From Amycolatopsis acidicola (lineage in GTDB: Bacteria; Actinomycetota; Actinomycetes; Mycobacteriales; Pseudonocardiaceae): 64,000 nucleotides of DNA. Where the stretch lies: the NCBI RefSeq assembly GCF_007713735.2, contig NZ_VMNW02000003.1:124001-188000 (forward strand), in the 5' to 3' direction. The stretch's first letter is position 1; every line of letters starts with the position of its first letter. Positions 50,709 to 60,090 of this stretch are shown here, piece by piece. A program made the translations under genes and the position numbers. The notes under the pieces were generated by a model that was given only the letters and a program-made list of their open reading frames with translations, did no database searches and was not told where the DNA came from.

Positions 50709-51898
50709 CGCCGCACCACTTTCGCGATCGCGTCGATGCCGGTGTCGAGGTCTTCCTCGCTGATCATCAGCGGCGGCGCGAGGCGCAGCGTGTTCCCGTG
50801 CGTTTCCTTGCACAGCACGCCCTTCTCCGCCAGCGCCTCCGACGCCTGCCGCCCGGACAGGCCGCCGGGCGTGATGTCGATGCCCGCCCACAACCCGCGC
50901 CCGCGGACCTCCGCGAGCCCGTGCCCGATCAGTTCGCCCAGCCGTGCGTGCAGGTGCGCGCCCAGCGCCGTGGAGCGCTGCTGGTACTCGCCGCTGGACA
51001 GCAGCACGAGCACCGCGCGCCCGACCGCGCAGGCGAGCGGGTTCCCGCCGAACGTCGAGCCGTGCTCGCCCGGCCGCAGCACGCCGAGCACGTCGCGCCG
51101 TCCGACCACCGCCGACAACGGCACGATGCCGCCGCCGAGGGCCTTGCCGAGGGTGTACAGATCGGCTCGTACGTGCTCGTGGTCCAGCGCCAGCAGCGTG
51201 CCCGTGCGGGCGAGGCCGGACTGGATCTCGTCCGCGATCAGCAGGGCGCCCGCCTCGTCGCACAGGCGCCGGGCCTCGGCGAAGTAGCCGTCCGGCGGGA
51301 CGATGACGCCCGCCTCGCCCTGCACCGGCTCGAGCAGCACCGCCGCCGTGCGCTCGGTGATCGCGTCACGCAGCGCGGCGACATCGCCGTACTTGACCAC
51401 CACGAACCCCGGCGTGAACGGGCCGAAGTGGGCGCGGGCGGACTCGTCGGTCGAGAACGAGACGATCGTGGTGGTGCGGCCGTGGAAGTTGGAGCCCGCG
51501 ACCACGATCTCGGCCTGTCCGTCCGGGATGCCCTTGGCCTCGTACGCCCATTTGCGGGCCACCTTCAGCGCCGACTCGACGGCCTCGGCGCCGGAGTTCA
51601 TCGGCAGCACCATCTCGGTGCCCGTCAGCGCGGCCAGCTCCGCGCAGAACGGGCCGAGCTGGTCGTGGTGGAAGGCGCGCGAGGTCAGCGTGATCCTGCC
51701 CAGCTGGGTGGTGGCGGCCTCGACCAGCGCCGGATGCCGGTGGCCGAAGTTGAGCGCCGAGTACGCGGACAGGAAGTCCAGGTAGCGGCGGCCCTCGACG
51801 TCGGTCACCCAGGCGCCATCGCCCTCGGTGAGCACGACCGGCAGCGGGTGGTAGTTGTGCGTGCTCCACTGTTCGTCGAGCGCGATGAAGCTGGTCAT
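50705..51898 (-). CDS. rocD: Ornithine aminotransferase
   Basis: PLP enzyme converting ornithine and 2-oxoglutarate to glutamate semialdehyde and glutamate. The 397 residues match RocD. Visible are YLDFLSAYSALNFGHRHPAL, MNSGAEAVESALKVARKWAY, LIADEIQSGLARTGTLLALD, the PLP Lys in YTLGKALGGGIVPLSAV, and GEHGSTFGGNPLACAVG. The ATG at 51898 has a weak GGTGG upstream. The linked catabolic genes rocA and putA are not nearby. The downstream PAP2 gene appears coupled. Confidence 0.92.
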   Translation of the reverse strand: MTSFIALDEQWSTHNYHPLPVVLTEGDGAWVTDVEGRRYLDFLSAYSALNFGHRHPALVEAATTQLGRITLTSRAFHHDQLGPFCAELAALTGTEMVLPMNSGAEAVESALKVARKWAYEAKGIPDGQAEIVVAGSNFHGRTTTIVSFSTDESARAHFGPFTPGFVVVKYGDVAALRDAITERTAAVLLEPVQGEAGVIVPPDGYFAEARRLCDEAGALLIADEIQSGLARTGTLLALDHEHVRADLYTLGKALGGGIVPLSAVVGRRDVLGVLRPGEHGSTFGGNPLACAVGRAVLVLLSSGEYQQRSTALGAHLHARLGELIGHGLAEVRGRGLWAGIDITPGGLSGRQASEALAEKGVLCKETHGNTLRLAPPLMISEEDLDTGIDAIAKVVRR

Positions 51899-52004
51899 GC
51901 CACCAGGGTAAGAGCACGCGGGGCGGCGCCGGGAGGCCCTGATCATTGCGTTGTGGTCCCGGTGAACGGTGAATCGTTGCGGATCAGGGAGGCGCGCCGC
52001 AGCA

Positions 52005-52268
52005 TCAGGGTTGCAGGATCTCGTTCCACTCCGCGACCCGCCATGCGCCGACGACCCCGCCGAGCACGAGGGGGTCCTCCCCGGCGAACTCCTCCGCCGC
52101 GGCGCGCGTGGTGAACACGCCCATCGCGCTGCCGGGCGGGTCGTCCAGGGTGCCGACGGAGAGCAGCGTGCCGCGCCGGTGGAACTCGTCGATCCGCGCC
52201 CGGTGCGCGGGGTACAGTTCGGCCGCGCGGTCGAGCCGCCCGGCTTCGTAGAAGAGCACGTACTTCAT
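52005..52268 (-). CDS. YciI-like protein
   Basis: An 87-residue single-domain YciI/DGPF-like protein. It has KYVLFYEAGRLDRAAELYPA, HRARIDEFHRRGTLLSVGTL with a conserved His, GVFTTRAAAEEFAGEDPLVL and VAEWNEIL. Related proteins are small ferredoxin-fold enzymes or stress proteins. It is a monocistronic unit between rocD and the S9 peptidase. Confidence 0.85.
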   Translation of the reverse strand: MKYVLFYEAGRLDRAAELYPAHRARIDEFHRRGTLLSVGTLDDPPGSAMGVFTTRAAAEEFAGEDPLVLGGVVGAWRVAEWNEILQP

Positions 52269-52343
52269 GCCGCACCTCCGTGACGAGCCCGGCACATTCT
52301 CGGGGTGCTGGCTCCGGCTTGTCACGTCTGAAAGAGTGCGGGA

Positions 52344-54410
52344 GTGACCGACGAGCTCTCCTTCCTCCGCAAGCAGGCCCGCACCCAGCGTTTCACCCTC
52401 GGCACACCCCGCGAGTTCCGCGTTTCACCGGACGGGCGGGCGTTGCTGTTCCTGCGCTCGGAGTCGGGCGTCGACCGCCGCAACAGCCTGTGGCAGCTGG
52501 ATCTGGAGTCGGGCGAAGAGACGAAGATCGTCGACGCCGTCGAACTGCTGCCGGGTGAGGAGAACCTGCCGCCCGAGGAACGCGCCCGCCGCGAGCGCAG
52601 CCGGGAGAGCGCCGGTGGCGTCGTCGGCTACGCCACCGATGCCGCGGCAGGCGTGGCCGCGTTTTCGTTGTCCGGCAAGCTCTTCACGGTCGACCTGGCG
52701 ACCCGCGAGGTCACCGAACTGGTCGACAGCGCGGTCGTCGACCCGCGCCCGAACCCGGCAGGCACCCACGTCGCCTACGTCCGCGACCGGCGGCTGCGCG
52801 TGATCGAGCTGGCCTCGGGGCAGGACAGGGCGCTGGTCGATGAGGCAGGCGAAGACATCGCGTGGGGCCTTGCCGAGTTCATCGCCGGTGAGGAGCTGGG
52901 CCGGGCCCGCGGCTACTGGTGGTCGCCGGACGGCCAGAGCCTGCTGGTGGAGCGCACCGACCGCACCGGGGTGCCGCGCTGGAACATCGCCGACTCCGCG
53001 AACCCGAACACGCCCGTCAACACGGTCGCGTACCCGGCCACCGGCGAGCGCAACGTCGACGTGGCGCTCGCGTTCCTCGGCCTCGACGGCACGCGGGTGG
53101 ACGTCGAGGGCTGCGAGTGGGAGTACCTCGTCGCCGTGCACTGGTCGGCGGGCGGACCGCCGCTGCTCGCCGTGCAACCCCGCGACCAGCGGAAACTGGA
53201 GATCCACTCGGTGGACCCGGCGACCGGGCGGACCAAACTCCTGCGCACCGAAACCGACGAGCGGTGGGTCGAGATCGTGCCAGGGGTCCCGGCGTGGACG
53301 AACGACGGCAGGCTCGTGCACGTCAGCGGCGCGGACGGCTCGTACCGGCTGATCATCGACGGCGAACCGGTCACCGGACCGGAGCTGCAGGTCCGCTCGG
53401 TGCTCGACGTCGGCGACGAGGTGCTGTTCAGCGCCTCCGACGCCGACCCGACGCAGATCCACGTCTACCGCACCGGCCCGGTCACCCGTCTGTCCACTTC
53501 GGACGGTGTGCACGTCGGCTCCGGTACGGCGGCGGTCACGGTGCTCTCGTCGTGGAGTCTCGAACACGCCGGCCCCGAGGTTTCCGTGCTGCGGAACGGC
53601 GAACCGGTCGCGAAGGTCTCCTCCTACCCCGTCGACCCCGGCCTGGAACCGCGCCCGAAATGGCTCACCCTGGGCGAACGCGGCCTGCGCGCGGCCGTGC
53701 TCCTGCCCACCGGCCACAAGCCCGGCGAGAAGCTCCCGGTGCTGCTCGACCCGTACGGCGGCCCGCACGCGCAGCGCGTGCTGCAGAGCCGCAACGCCTT
53801 CCTCACCTCGCAGTGGCTGGCGGATCAGGGTTTCGCGGTGCTGGTCGCCGACGGCCGCGGCACGCCGGGTCGCGGCCCGGCGTGGGAGAAGGAGATCGCG
53901 GGCGAGCTCGCCGAGGTCCCGCTGACCGACCAGGTCGACGCGCTGCACGCCGCGGCCGCCGAGCACCCGGAGCTGGATCTGGAGCGGGTCGCGATCCGCG
54001 GCTGGTCCTTCGGCGGCTTCCTCTCCGCGCTCGCCGTACTGCGCCGCCCGGACGTGTTCCACGCCGCCGTCGCGGGCGCCCCGGTCACCGACTGGTCGTT
54101 GTACGACACCCACTACACCGAGCGCTACCTGGGCAAACCGCAGGACGAACCGGCCGCGTACGAGCGGAACTCGCTGCTCGCCGATGCGCCGGGGCTGCGC
54201 CGGTCGCTGATGATCGTGCACGGGCTGGCCGACGACAACGTGTTCGTCGCGCACGCCCTGCGGCTGTCCTCGGCGCTGCTGGCGGCCGGGCGCGCGCACC
54301 AGTTCCTGCCGCTGGTCGGCGCCACGCACATGACCCCGCAGGCCGAAGAGGTGGCCGAAAACCTGATGCGGGTGCAGATCGAGTGGATCAAGAAGGAGCT
54401 GAGCCGGTGA
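52344..54410 (+). CDS. Prolyl oligopeptidase-family (S9) serine peptidase
   Basis: A 688-residue cytosolic peptidase with no signal peptide. The N-terminal 430 residues form a DPP-IV-like beta-propeller (RGYWWSPDGQSLLVERTDRT and similar blades). The catalytic domain has LPVLLDPYGGPHAQ, the nucleophile in AIRGWSFGGFLSALAVLRR near residue 555, Asp in VHGLADDNVFVAH and His in VGATHMTPQAE. The GTG start lies after AAAGAG. The following LLM gene starts inside its stop codon. It probably trims Pro-containing peptides. Confidence 0.92.
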   Translation: MTDELSFLRKQARTQRFTLGTPREFRVSPDGRALLFLRSESGVDRRNSLWQLDLESGEETKIVDAVELLPGEENLPPEERARRERSRESAGGVVGYATDAAAGVAAFSLSGKLFTVDLATREVTELVDSAVVDPRPNPAGTHVAYVRDRRLRVIELASGQDRALVDEAGEDIAWGLAEFIAGEELGRARGYWWSPDGQSLLVERTDRTGVPRWNIADSANPNTPVNTVAYPATGERNVDVALAFLGLDGTRVDVEGCEWEYLVAVHWSAGGPPLLAVQPRDQRKLEIHSVDPATGRTKLLRTETDERWVEIVPGVPAWTNDGRLVHVSGADGSYRLIIDGEPVTGPELQVRSVLDVGDEVLFSASDADPTQIHVYRTGPVTRLSTSDGVHVGSGTAAVTVLSSWSLEHAGPEVSVLRNGEPVAKVSSYPVDPGLEPRPKWLTLGERGLRAAVLLPTGHKPGEKLPVLLDPYGGPHAQRVLQSRNAFLTSQWLADQGFAVLVADGRGTPGRGPAWEKEIAGELAEVPLTDQVDALHAAAAEHPELDLERVAIRGWSFGGFLSALAVLRRPDVFHAAVAGAPVTDWSLYDTHYTERYLGKPQDEPAAYERNSLLADAPGLRRSLMIVHGLADDNVFVAHALRLSSALLAAGRAHQFLPLVGATHMTPQAEEVAENLMRVQIEWIKKELSR

Positions 54411-55357
54411 AGCGCTGGGGAATCACGATCCCGCTGACCGGGGTCCCGCTGCTGGAGCACCGCGCGCTGATCGAGCGCCTGCCCGACCTGGGCTACACCG
54501 ACGCGTGGTCGGCCGAGACGGCGGGCACCGACGCGTTCTCGCCGCTGCTGCTGGCTTCGCAGTGGGCGCCGCAGTTGCGGCTCGGCACGGCGATCGTGCC
54601 CGTGTACACCCGTGGCCCCGGGCTGCTCGCGATGAGCGCGGCCACCCTGGCCGAGGCGGCGCCGGAGCGGTTCGTGCTCGGCATCGGCGCGTCTTCGCCG
54701 GTCATCGTGTCGGGCTGGAACGCCGCGGAGTTCACCGAGCCGTACGCCCGCAGCCGGGACACGCTGCGCTTCCTGCGCGCGGCGCTGGCGGGGGAGAAGG
54801 TCACCGAGCAGTACCCGACCTTCGCGGTGAACCGGTTCAAACTGGAGCGCGTGCCGGAGAAGCCGCCGAAGGTGATGCTCGCCGCGCTGCGGCCGGGCAT
54901 GCTCAGGCTGGCCGCGAAGGAGTCCGACGGGGCGATCACGAACTGGCTCGCTCCCACCGACGTGCCGAAGATCCGGGCCGAGGTCGGCCCCGACCTCGAA
55001 CTGGTGGCACGGGTGTTCGTCTGTCCCACCGAGGACAAGGACGCGGCCCGCGCGCTCGGGCGGATGCTGATCAGCAGTTACCTGACCGTGCCCGTGTACG
55101 CGAAGTTCCACGACTGGCTCGGCCGCGGTGAGCGGCTCAAGGAGATGCACGAGCTGTGGGCGGCCGGTGACCGCAAGGGGGCCAACGCGGCGATCCCGGA
55201 CGAGGTGGTCGACGACCTCATCGTGCACGGCAACCCCGACGCCTGCCGGGAGCGGCTCCAGTCCTATGTGGACAACGGGCTGAGCACCCCGGTGCTCGCG
55301 CTGCTGCCCACGGGTGGTGACCCACTGGCACAGGTCGAGGCGCTCGCTCCCCGTTGA
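54407..55357 (+). CDS. LLM-class F420-dependent oxidoreductase
   Basis: A 316-residue LLM protein coupled to the S9 peptidase by a GTGA overlap. It starts KRWGITIPLTGVPLLEHRAL and has LRLGTAIVPVYTRGPGLLAM, ERFVLGIGASSPVIVSGWNA and PPKVMLAALRPGMLRLAAKE, as in mycobacterial-type F420 oxidoreductases. Why it is paired with a peptidase is unclear; translational coupling suggests equal amounts. It is the third LLM protein in the window and distinct from the other two. Confidence 0.88.
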   Translation: MKRWGITIPLTGVPLLEHRALIERLPDLGYTDAWSAETAGTDAFSPLLLASQWAPQLRLGTAIVPVYTRGPGLLAMSAATLAEAAPERFVLGIGASSPVIVSGWNAAEFTEPYARSRDTLRFLRAALAGEKVTEQYPTFAVNRFKLERVPEKPPKVMLAALRPGMLRLAAKESDGAITNWLAPTDVPKIRAEVGPDLELVARVFVCPTEDKDAARALGRMLISSYLTVPVYAKFHDWLGRGERLKEMHELWAAGDRKGANAAIPDEVVDDLIVHGNPDACRERLQSYVDNGLSTPVLALLPTGGDPLAQVEALAPR

Positions 55358-55471
55358 TCCACGCGGGTGCATTCGTCCCGGAGAGTCTTCTTTCTCAGGC
55401 CCGCGAGGGGCACTTTGGTGGGAAAGGCCGCGCGGGAGGTATCCCGGGGCCGCCGGTGTCCGTATCGTGGC

Positions 55472-55490
55472 TTAGCGTAGGCATACCTAA
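55472..55490. promoter_or_regulatory. IdeR/DmdR-type iron box before siderophore operon
   Basis: TTAGCGTAGGCATACCTAA matches the actinobacterial iron box consensus TTAGGTTAGGCTAACCTAA at 15 of 19 positions and keeps its palindromic outer parts. It lies 132 bp upstream of the desA-like start, so the operon should be repressed in iron-replete cells. The leader between box and gene also holds a GCCGGGCG/CGCCCGGC pair (55501-55508, 55549-55556). Confidence 0.88.
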
Positions 55491-55622
55491 GGAGTGGTCT
55501 GCCGGGCGGTGCGGGTAGCGGAACCTGAGGCAGTCCCTGGCTGTGGAACGCCCGGCGGCGCAAGCGCACGGCCCACCGCGACCGCTCCGCCGCCGGGGAT
55601 ACAGAAGCTAAGGGAGTGATCA

Positions 55623-57017
55623 GTGGGCGATTCGGCAGCGCTGGCAGGCGGAGGGCACGGGCGGCAGCGGCTCGCGGAGCTGATTCCGTTGGTGCTCAAC
55701 GGGATGGCCACCGGTTCGGCGGGGCGCGCGGCGCCGGGGCCTTCGGGTGGGCCGGCGGCCGTCGCCGCGGCGGTGGCCGCGGCCGGGCCGCTCGTCCCCG
55801 CCCGCGGGGTGGGTGCCGAGCAAGCGCTTTCCGAGCTGAGCACGTTGCTGGCGGCGGGCTCGGTCGACCCGGCCGAACCGGGCTGCGCGGCGCATCTGCA
55901 CTGTCCGCCGCTGGCCGTGTCGGTGGCGGCGGACGTGGCCGCGAGCGCGCTGAACCCGTCGATGGATTCGTGGGACCAGGCGCCTGTCGCCAGTGAGCTG
56001 GAAAGCGCTTTCTGTGCCGCCATCGCCCGGTTGTGCTACCCGGCCGCGGCCGCGCCGGACGTGGTCGTCACCACCGGCGGCACGGAGTCCAACCTGCTGG
56101 GGTTGTTGCTGGCACGGGAAAAGGAGCCCGCCGTCCGTCCCGTCTGCGGGCGCAACGCCCACCACAGCGTCTCCCGCGCGGCCTGGCTGCTCGGGGTCCC
56201 GGCGCCGCTGGTGGTGGACTGCGAAGGCGAGCGGATGCGCCCGGATGCGCTCGACGGGGTTCTGCGCGGGCTGGACGGCCCCGCCATCGTCGTGGCGACG
56301 GCGGGCACCACCAACACCGGCGAGATCGACCCGTTGCGGCAGCTCGCACGGGTGTGCCGGGCACACGGCGCGCGGTTCCACGTCGACGCCGCGTACGGCG
56401 GTTTGGCCTTGTGCAGCCCGGCTTTGCGGCCCCTGCTGGACGGGCTGGAGGAAGCGGACTCGGTCGCGCTGGACATGCACAAGTTCGGCTGGCAGCCGAT
56501 CTCGGCCGGCCTGTTCGCCGCCCGCGAGGCCGCCGACCTGCGGGCCCTGTCGGTGAGCGCGGAGTACCTGAACGCCGACGACGACACCGAAGCCGGGTTG
56601 CCCGATCTGCTCGGCCGCTCCATCCGCACCTCGCGGCGGCCCGACGCGTTCCGCATGGCCGTCACGCTGCGTGCGCTGGGGACGGAGGGGCTGGGCGAGC
56701 TCATCGAGCGCTGCTGCCACACGGCGCAGGAGGTGGCGTCGGCCATCGAGCGGCATCCGTCGCTGGAGCTGTGGGGCAGGCCGACCCTGTCCACTGTGCT
56801 GTTCCGGCCGCGTTCCGGCGACGTGGCGCGGGTGCGGCGCGTGCTGCTGGAGTCCGGCGCCGCGATCATCGGCCGCGCGACGATGCCGCCCGGCGAGATC
56901 TGGCTCAAGCTCACCCTCCTGCACCCGCACGCCACCGCGGCGGACTACCTCGGCCTGCTCGACGAGACGGTGACGGCCGCACGCGCCGACCTCACCGAAG
57001 GCGCGGTCGCCTCGTGA
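55623..57017 (+). CDS. desA: PLP-dependent lysine (diamine-forming) decarboxylase, DesA-like
   Basis: Group II decarboxylase expected to make cadaverine from lysine for hydroxamate siderophore synthesis. The 464 residues are near DesA length. Motifs are DVVVTTGGTESNLLGLLLAR, VCGRNAHHSVSRAAWLLG, FHVDAAYGGLALC and the PLP Lys in ALDMHKFGWQPISAGLFAA (residue about 287). The first 60 residues are Ala/Gly-rich and divergent. The substrate could be another basic amino acid. GTG 55623 follows AAGGGAG and its stop overlaps the next start (GTGA). Confidence 0.85.
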   Translation: MGDSAALAGGGHGRQRLAELIPLVLNGMATGSAGRAAPGPSGGPAAVAAAVAAAGPLVPARGVGAEQALSELSTLLAAGSVDPAEPGCAAHLHCPPLAVSVAADVAASALNPSMDSWDQAPVASELESAFCAAIARLCYPAAAAPDVVVTTGGTESNLLGLLLAREKEPAVRPVCGRNAHHSVSRAAWLLGVPAPLVVDCEGERMRPDALDGVLRGLDGPAIVVATAGTTNTGEIDPLRQLARVCRAHGARFHVDAAYGGLALCSPALRPLLDGLEEADSVALDMHKFGWQPISAGLFAAREAADLRALSVSAEYLNADDDTEAGLPDLLGRSIRTSRRPDAFRMAVTLRALGTEGLGELIERCCHTAQEVASAIERHPSLELWGRPTLSTVLFRPRSGDVARVRRVLLESGAAIIGRATMPPGEIWLKLTLLHPHATAADYLGLLDETVTAARADLTEGAVAS

Positions 57018-58297
57018 CCTTCGACCTCGCGGGGGTCGGGATAGGCCCGTTCAACCTCTCGCTCGCCGCGCTCGCCGAACCGGTGGCGGGGCTGCGGGTC
57101 GCGATGTTCGAGCGGCGCAAGGAGTTCCGGTGGCATCCGGGGCTGCTGATCGAGGGCGCCACCATCCAGGTGCCCTTCCTCGCCGACCTGGTGACGCTGG
57201 CCGATCCGACCAGCGAACTGTCCTTTTTGAACTATCTGCGGGCGCGGGGCAGGCTCTTTCCGTTCTACTTCGCGGAAAAGTTCCACCTGGAGCGCGCGGA
57301 GTACGACGACTACTGCCGCTGGGCCAGCGAACGGCTCACCAGCTGCCGGTTCGGGGTGGAGATCGAGTCCGTCGACTGGGCGGACGGCGCCTTTTCGCTC
57401 ACCCCGGCCGAGGGCGAGCCGGTGCGCGCCCGCAACGTCGTGCTCGGCGTCGGCACTTCGCCGTTCGTGCCGGAGCCGTTGCGGGCGCTCGTGGCCGACC
57501 CGTCGGTGCCCGCGCTGCACTCGGCGGATTACCTGGCCGAGCGGGAAAAACTCCTTTCCGCGCCCGAGGTCGTCGTGGTCGGTTCCGGGCAGTCCGGCGC
57601 CGAAGTGTTCCTCGACCTCCTGCGGCACCGGCCGGCGCCCGGCGGGCTGCGCTGGGTCGCGCGCACGCCCGCGTTCGCGCCGATGGAGTACTCGAAGCTG
57701 GGGCTGGAGCAGTTCGCCCCGGACTACACCGGGTTCTTCCACGCGCTCCCCGAGCCGGTGCGCGACGAGCTGGTCCCGGCACAATGGCAGCTGTACAAGG
57801 GAATCGACGCGGACACGATCGCCGAGATCCACGGCGAGCTGTACCGCCGCAGCCTCGGCGGCTGGCCCGACGTCACCCTGACACCCGGCGTCGAGGTGGT
57901 CGGGGCCGCGTACGAAGGCCGCATCTCACTACAGTTGCGGCACAGGCAGCAGGGTTCCGGCGCCGAGTGGCGGGCGGACGCCGTGGTGTGCGCGACGGGG
58001 TATGCCGAGACGCCGGTGGACGGGCTCCTGGGGCCGCTCGCGCGGCGGCTGGAACGGGACGAGCGCGGCAGGCCGGTCGTCGAGCGCGACCACCGGTTGC
58101 GGCTCTCAGGTGTGGACGGTTCGCTGTACGTGCAGAATGCGGAACGGCACACGCACGGCGTGGGTGCGCCCGACCTGGGGCTGGCCGCGTGGCGCGCGGC
58201 CTCGATCGTGAACAGCGTCTGCGGGCGTACGGTCTACGAGCTGCCGTCGCGCACGGCGTTCACGCGGTTCGGGCTGAGCAGTACGGAGGAACAGTGA
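57014..58297 (+). CDS. desB: Lysine/diamine N-hydroxylase (flavin monooxygenase), DesB-like
   Basis: FAD- and NADPH-dependent N-hydroxylase that would convert cadaverine to N-hydroxycadaverine. The 427 residues fit DesB/IucD. Motifs are LAGVGIGPFNLSLAALAEP for FAD, FRWHPGLLIEGATIQVPFLA, VVVVGSGQSGAEVFLDLL for NADPH, and VVCATGYAETPVD. The C terminus, QNAERHTHGVGAPDLGLAA, is typical. It is coupled at both ends by four-base overlaps, giving a strict A-B-D order. Confidence 0.92.
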   Translation: MTFDLAGVGIGPFNLSLAALAEPVAGLRVAMFERRKEFRWHPGLLIEGATIQVPFLADLVTLADPTSELSFLNYLRARGRLFPFYFAEKFHLERAEYDDYCRWASERLTSCRFGVEIESVDWADGAFSLTPAEGEPVRARNVVLGVGTSPFVPEPLRALVADPSVPALHSADYLAEREKLLSAPEVVVVGSGQSGAEVFLDLLRHRPAPGGLRWVARTPAFAPMEYSKLGLEQFAPDYTGFFHALPEPVRDELVPAQWQLYKGIDADTIAEIHGELYRRSLGGWPDVTLTPGVEVVGAAYEGRISLQLRHRQQGSGAEWRADAVVCATGYAETPVDGLLGPLARRLERDERGRPVVERDHRLRLSGVDGSLYVQNAERHTHGVGAPDLGLAAWRAASIVNSVCGRTVYELPSRTAFTRFGLSSTEEQ

Positions 58298-60090
58298 TCA
58301 CCAATCCGGACGAGCAGTTGGACGACGGACAGGCCTGGCGCCAGGCCGGCTCCCTGGTCGTGCACAAGATGCTCGGCGAGCTCTCCTACGAGGGGATGTT
58401 CGAGCCCGAGCCCGTCGAGGACGAGACGCCAGGGGCCTACCGGGGCTGGCGCCTGGTGCTGCCGGGGGAGGTGGTCTACGAGTTCAAGGCCCGCCGCGGC
58501 GCGTTCGACTCCTGGTCGGTCCAGCCGGGAAGCGCGCGGCGCCAAGGGGTTCCGGCCGAGGACCCGCGTACGCTGATCGTCGACGCGCGCACCGTGCTCG
58601 GGCTTTCCGGGCTGCGCCTCGCCGACGTGCTGTCCGAGCTGACGGCGACGGTGGCGAACGAAGCCGTCCGGCTGCAGGACGCGCCCTCGGCGGAGAAGCT
58701 GTCCACAATGGACTACAACCTCGCCGACGGCCATCTGACCGGGCATCCGCGGCTGGTGCTGAACAAGGGGCGGGTCGGGTTTTCGGCCGTGGACAGGGAG
58801 TCCTACGCGCCCGAGTCCGGCACCGACATCCAGCTCCGCTGGTTCGCCGTGCACCGCGACCACGCGCAGTTCCGGTCGGTGCCGGAGCTGGGCGAGCAGC
58901 TGCTGCTGCTCGACGAGCTCGACGCCGAGCAGCGCACGGAGTTCACCGAGCGCGTCCAAGAGGCCGGCGACCCGGCGGACTACCTGTGGCTGCCAGTGCA
59001 CCCGTGGCAGGCCGACGAGATCATCGGCACGCTGTACGCCGCGGAGCTCGCGAGCGGGCTGCTCATCGACCTCGGCCCGAGCCGCGACCACTACCGTCCA
59101 CATCAGACTGTGCGGACGCTGGCGAACGTGAGCCGCCCCGGCCGCCGCGACGTGAAGACGGCCGTGTCGGTGCGCAACACGCTGGTGTATCGCGGGCTTG
59201 ATTCGGCAGCCACGCTGGCCGGCCCGGCCGTCACGAGCTGGCTCAAGCAGGTGTCGGCGGCGGACCCGCTGCTGAGCGAGCGATACCGGTTCGAACTGCT
59301 CGGTGAGGTTGCGAGCGTTTCCGTCCGGCATCCGCTTTTCGGGAACCTGGAAGAACTTCCGTACCGGTTCCACGAGACGCTCGGCGCGCTGTGGCGGGAG
59401 CCGCTGCTGTCCACTTTGGCCGAAGACGAGCAGGCGCTGTCGTTCGCGGCGCTGCCGTACCGCGATCCCGAAGGCAACTCGGTGCTGACCGAGCTGATCC
59501 GGCGCAGCGGGCTCGCGGCGGAGGAGTGGCTTTCGCGCGTACTGGACCTGACGCTCACGCCGTTGCTGCAATGGCTCCTGCGCTACGGCGTGGGGTTCTG
59601 CCCGCACGGGCAGAACCTGGTGCTGATCGTGGACCAGGACGGCCGCCCGCTGCGCGTCGCGATCAAGGATTTCGCGCAGGGCGTGGATCTTCTCGACGAG
59701 GAGCTCGACTGTTACGCCTCGCTCGACCCCGAGGTCGAGATGCTGCGCTGGCCCGCGCACCTGCTGGCGCAGTCGCTGTTCAGCTCGGTGTTCTCCGGTC
59801 AGCTGCGGTTCTGGGCCGAGATCCTGTTCGACGACCTGGACCTGTCCCGGGCGCGGTTCTGGGAGCTGGTCAGGGAAATCGTTCGTGCCTACCGCGCGCA
59901 TAACCCGGACGTGGCCGAGCGCTTCGACGCCTGCCGCCTGTTCGCGCCCGACGTCGAGCGCGTGACGCTGAACCGGGAACACCTGGCGGGCAAGGGTTTC
60001 GACAAGGTCGAGCGCGACGACGAGTTCGACGTGCGCTGGGGTCGCGCGCCGAACCCGCTGCACGCGCCCGATCCGGCGGGTGCTTGGTGA
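58294..60090 (+). CDS. desD: NRPS-independent siderophore synthetase, IucA/IucC family, DesD-like
   Basis: ATP-dependent amide synthetase of the NIS type, which couples and often cyclises acylated hydroxydiamine units. The 598 residues are full length. Diagnostic motifs are GHPRLVLNKGRVGFSAVD, YLWLPVHPWQADEI, RTLANVSRPGRRDVKTAVSV and YGVGFCPHGQNLVLIVDQDG, then IKDFAQGVDLL. It overlaps desB (GTGA) and the next ligase gene (GTGA). The usual DesC-type acyltransferase is absent between desB and desD, so the acyl donor for the hydroxamate is not accounted for. Confidence 0.92.
   Translation: MITNPDEQLDDGQAWRQAGSLVVHKMLGELSYEGMFEPEPVEDETPGAYRGWRLVLPGEVVYEFKARRGAFDSWSVQPGSARRQGVPAEDPRTLIVDARTVLGLSGLRLADVLSELTATVANEAVRLQDAPSAEKLSTMDYNLADGHLTGHPRLVLNKGRVGFSAVDRESYAPESGTDIQLRWFAVHRDHAQFRSVPELGEQLLLLDELDAEQRTEFTERVQEAGDPADYLWLPVHPWQADEIIGTLYAAELASGLLIDLGPSRDHYRPHQTVRTLANVSRPGRRDVKTAVSVRNTLVYRGLDSAATLAGPAVTSWLKQVSAADPLLSERYRFELLGEVASVSVRHPLFGNLEELPYRFHETLGALWREPLLSTLAEDEQALSFAALPYRDPEGNSVLTELIRRSGLAAEEWLSRVLDLTLTPLLQWLLRYGVGFCPHGQNLVLIVDQDGRPLRVAIKDFAQGVDLLDEELDCYASLDPEVEMLRWPAHLLAQSLFSSVFSGQLRFWAEILFDDLDLSRARFWELVREIVRAYRAHNPDVAERFDACRLFAPDVERVTLNREHLAGKGFDKVERDDEFDVRWGRAPNPLHAPDPAGAW

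Noticed and set aside
55494..55619. 41-codon leader frame (GTG start) between the iron box and desA
   Set aside because: An AAGGAG lies at the end of the iron box but directly abuts the GTG, the product is Pro/Ala-rich, and there is no attenuator-like codon run; I could not support it as a gene.
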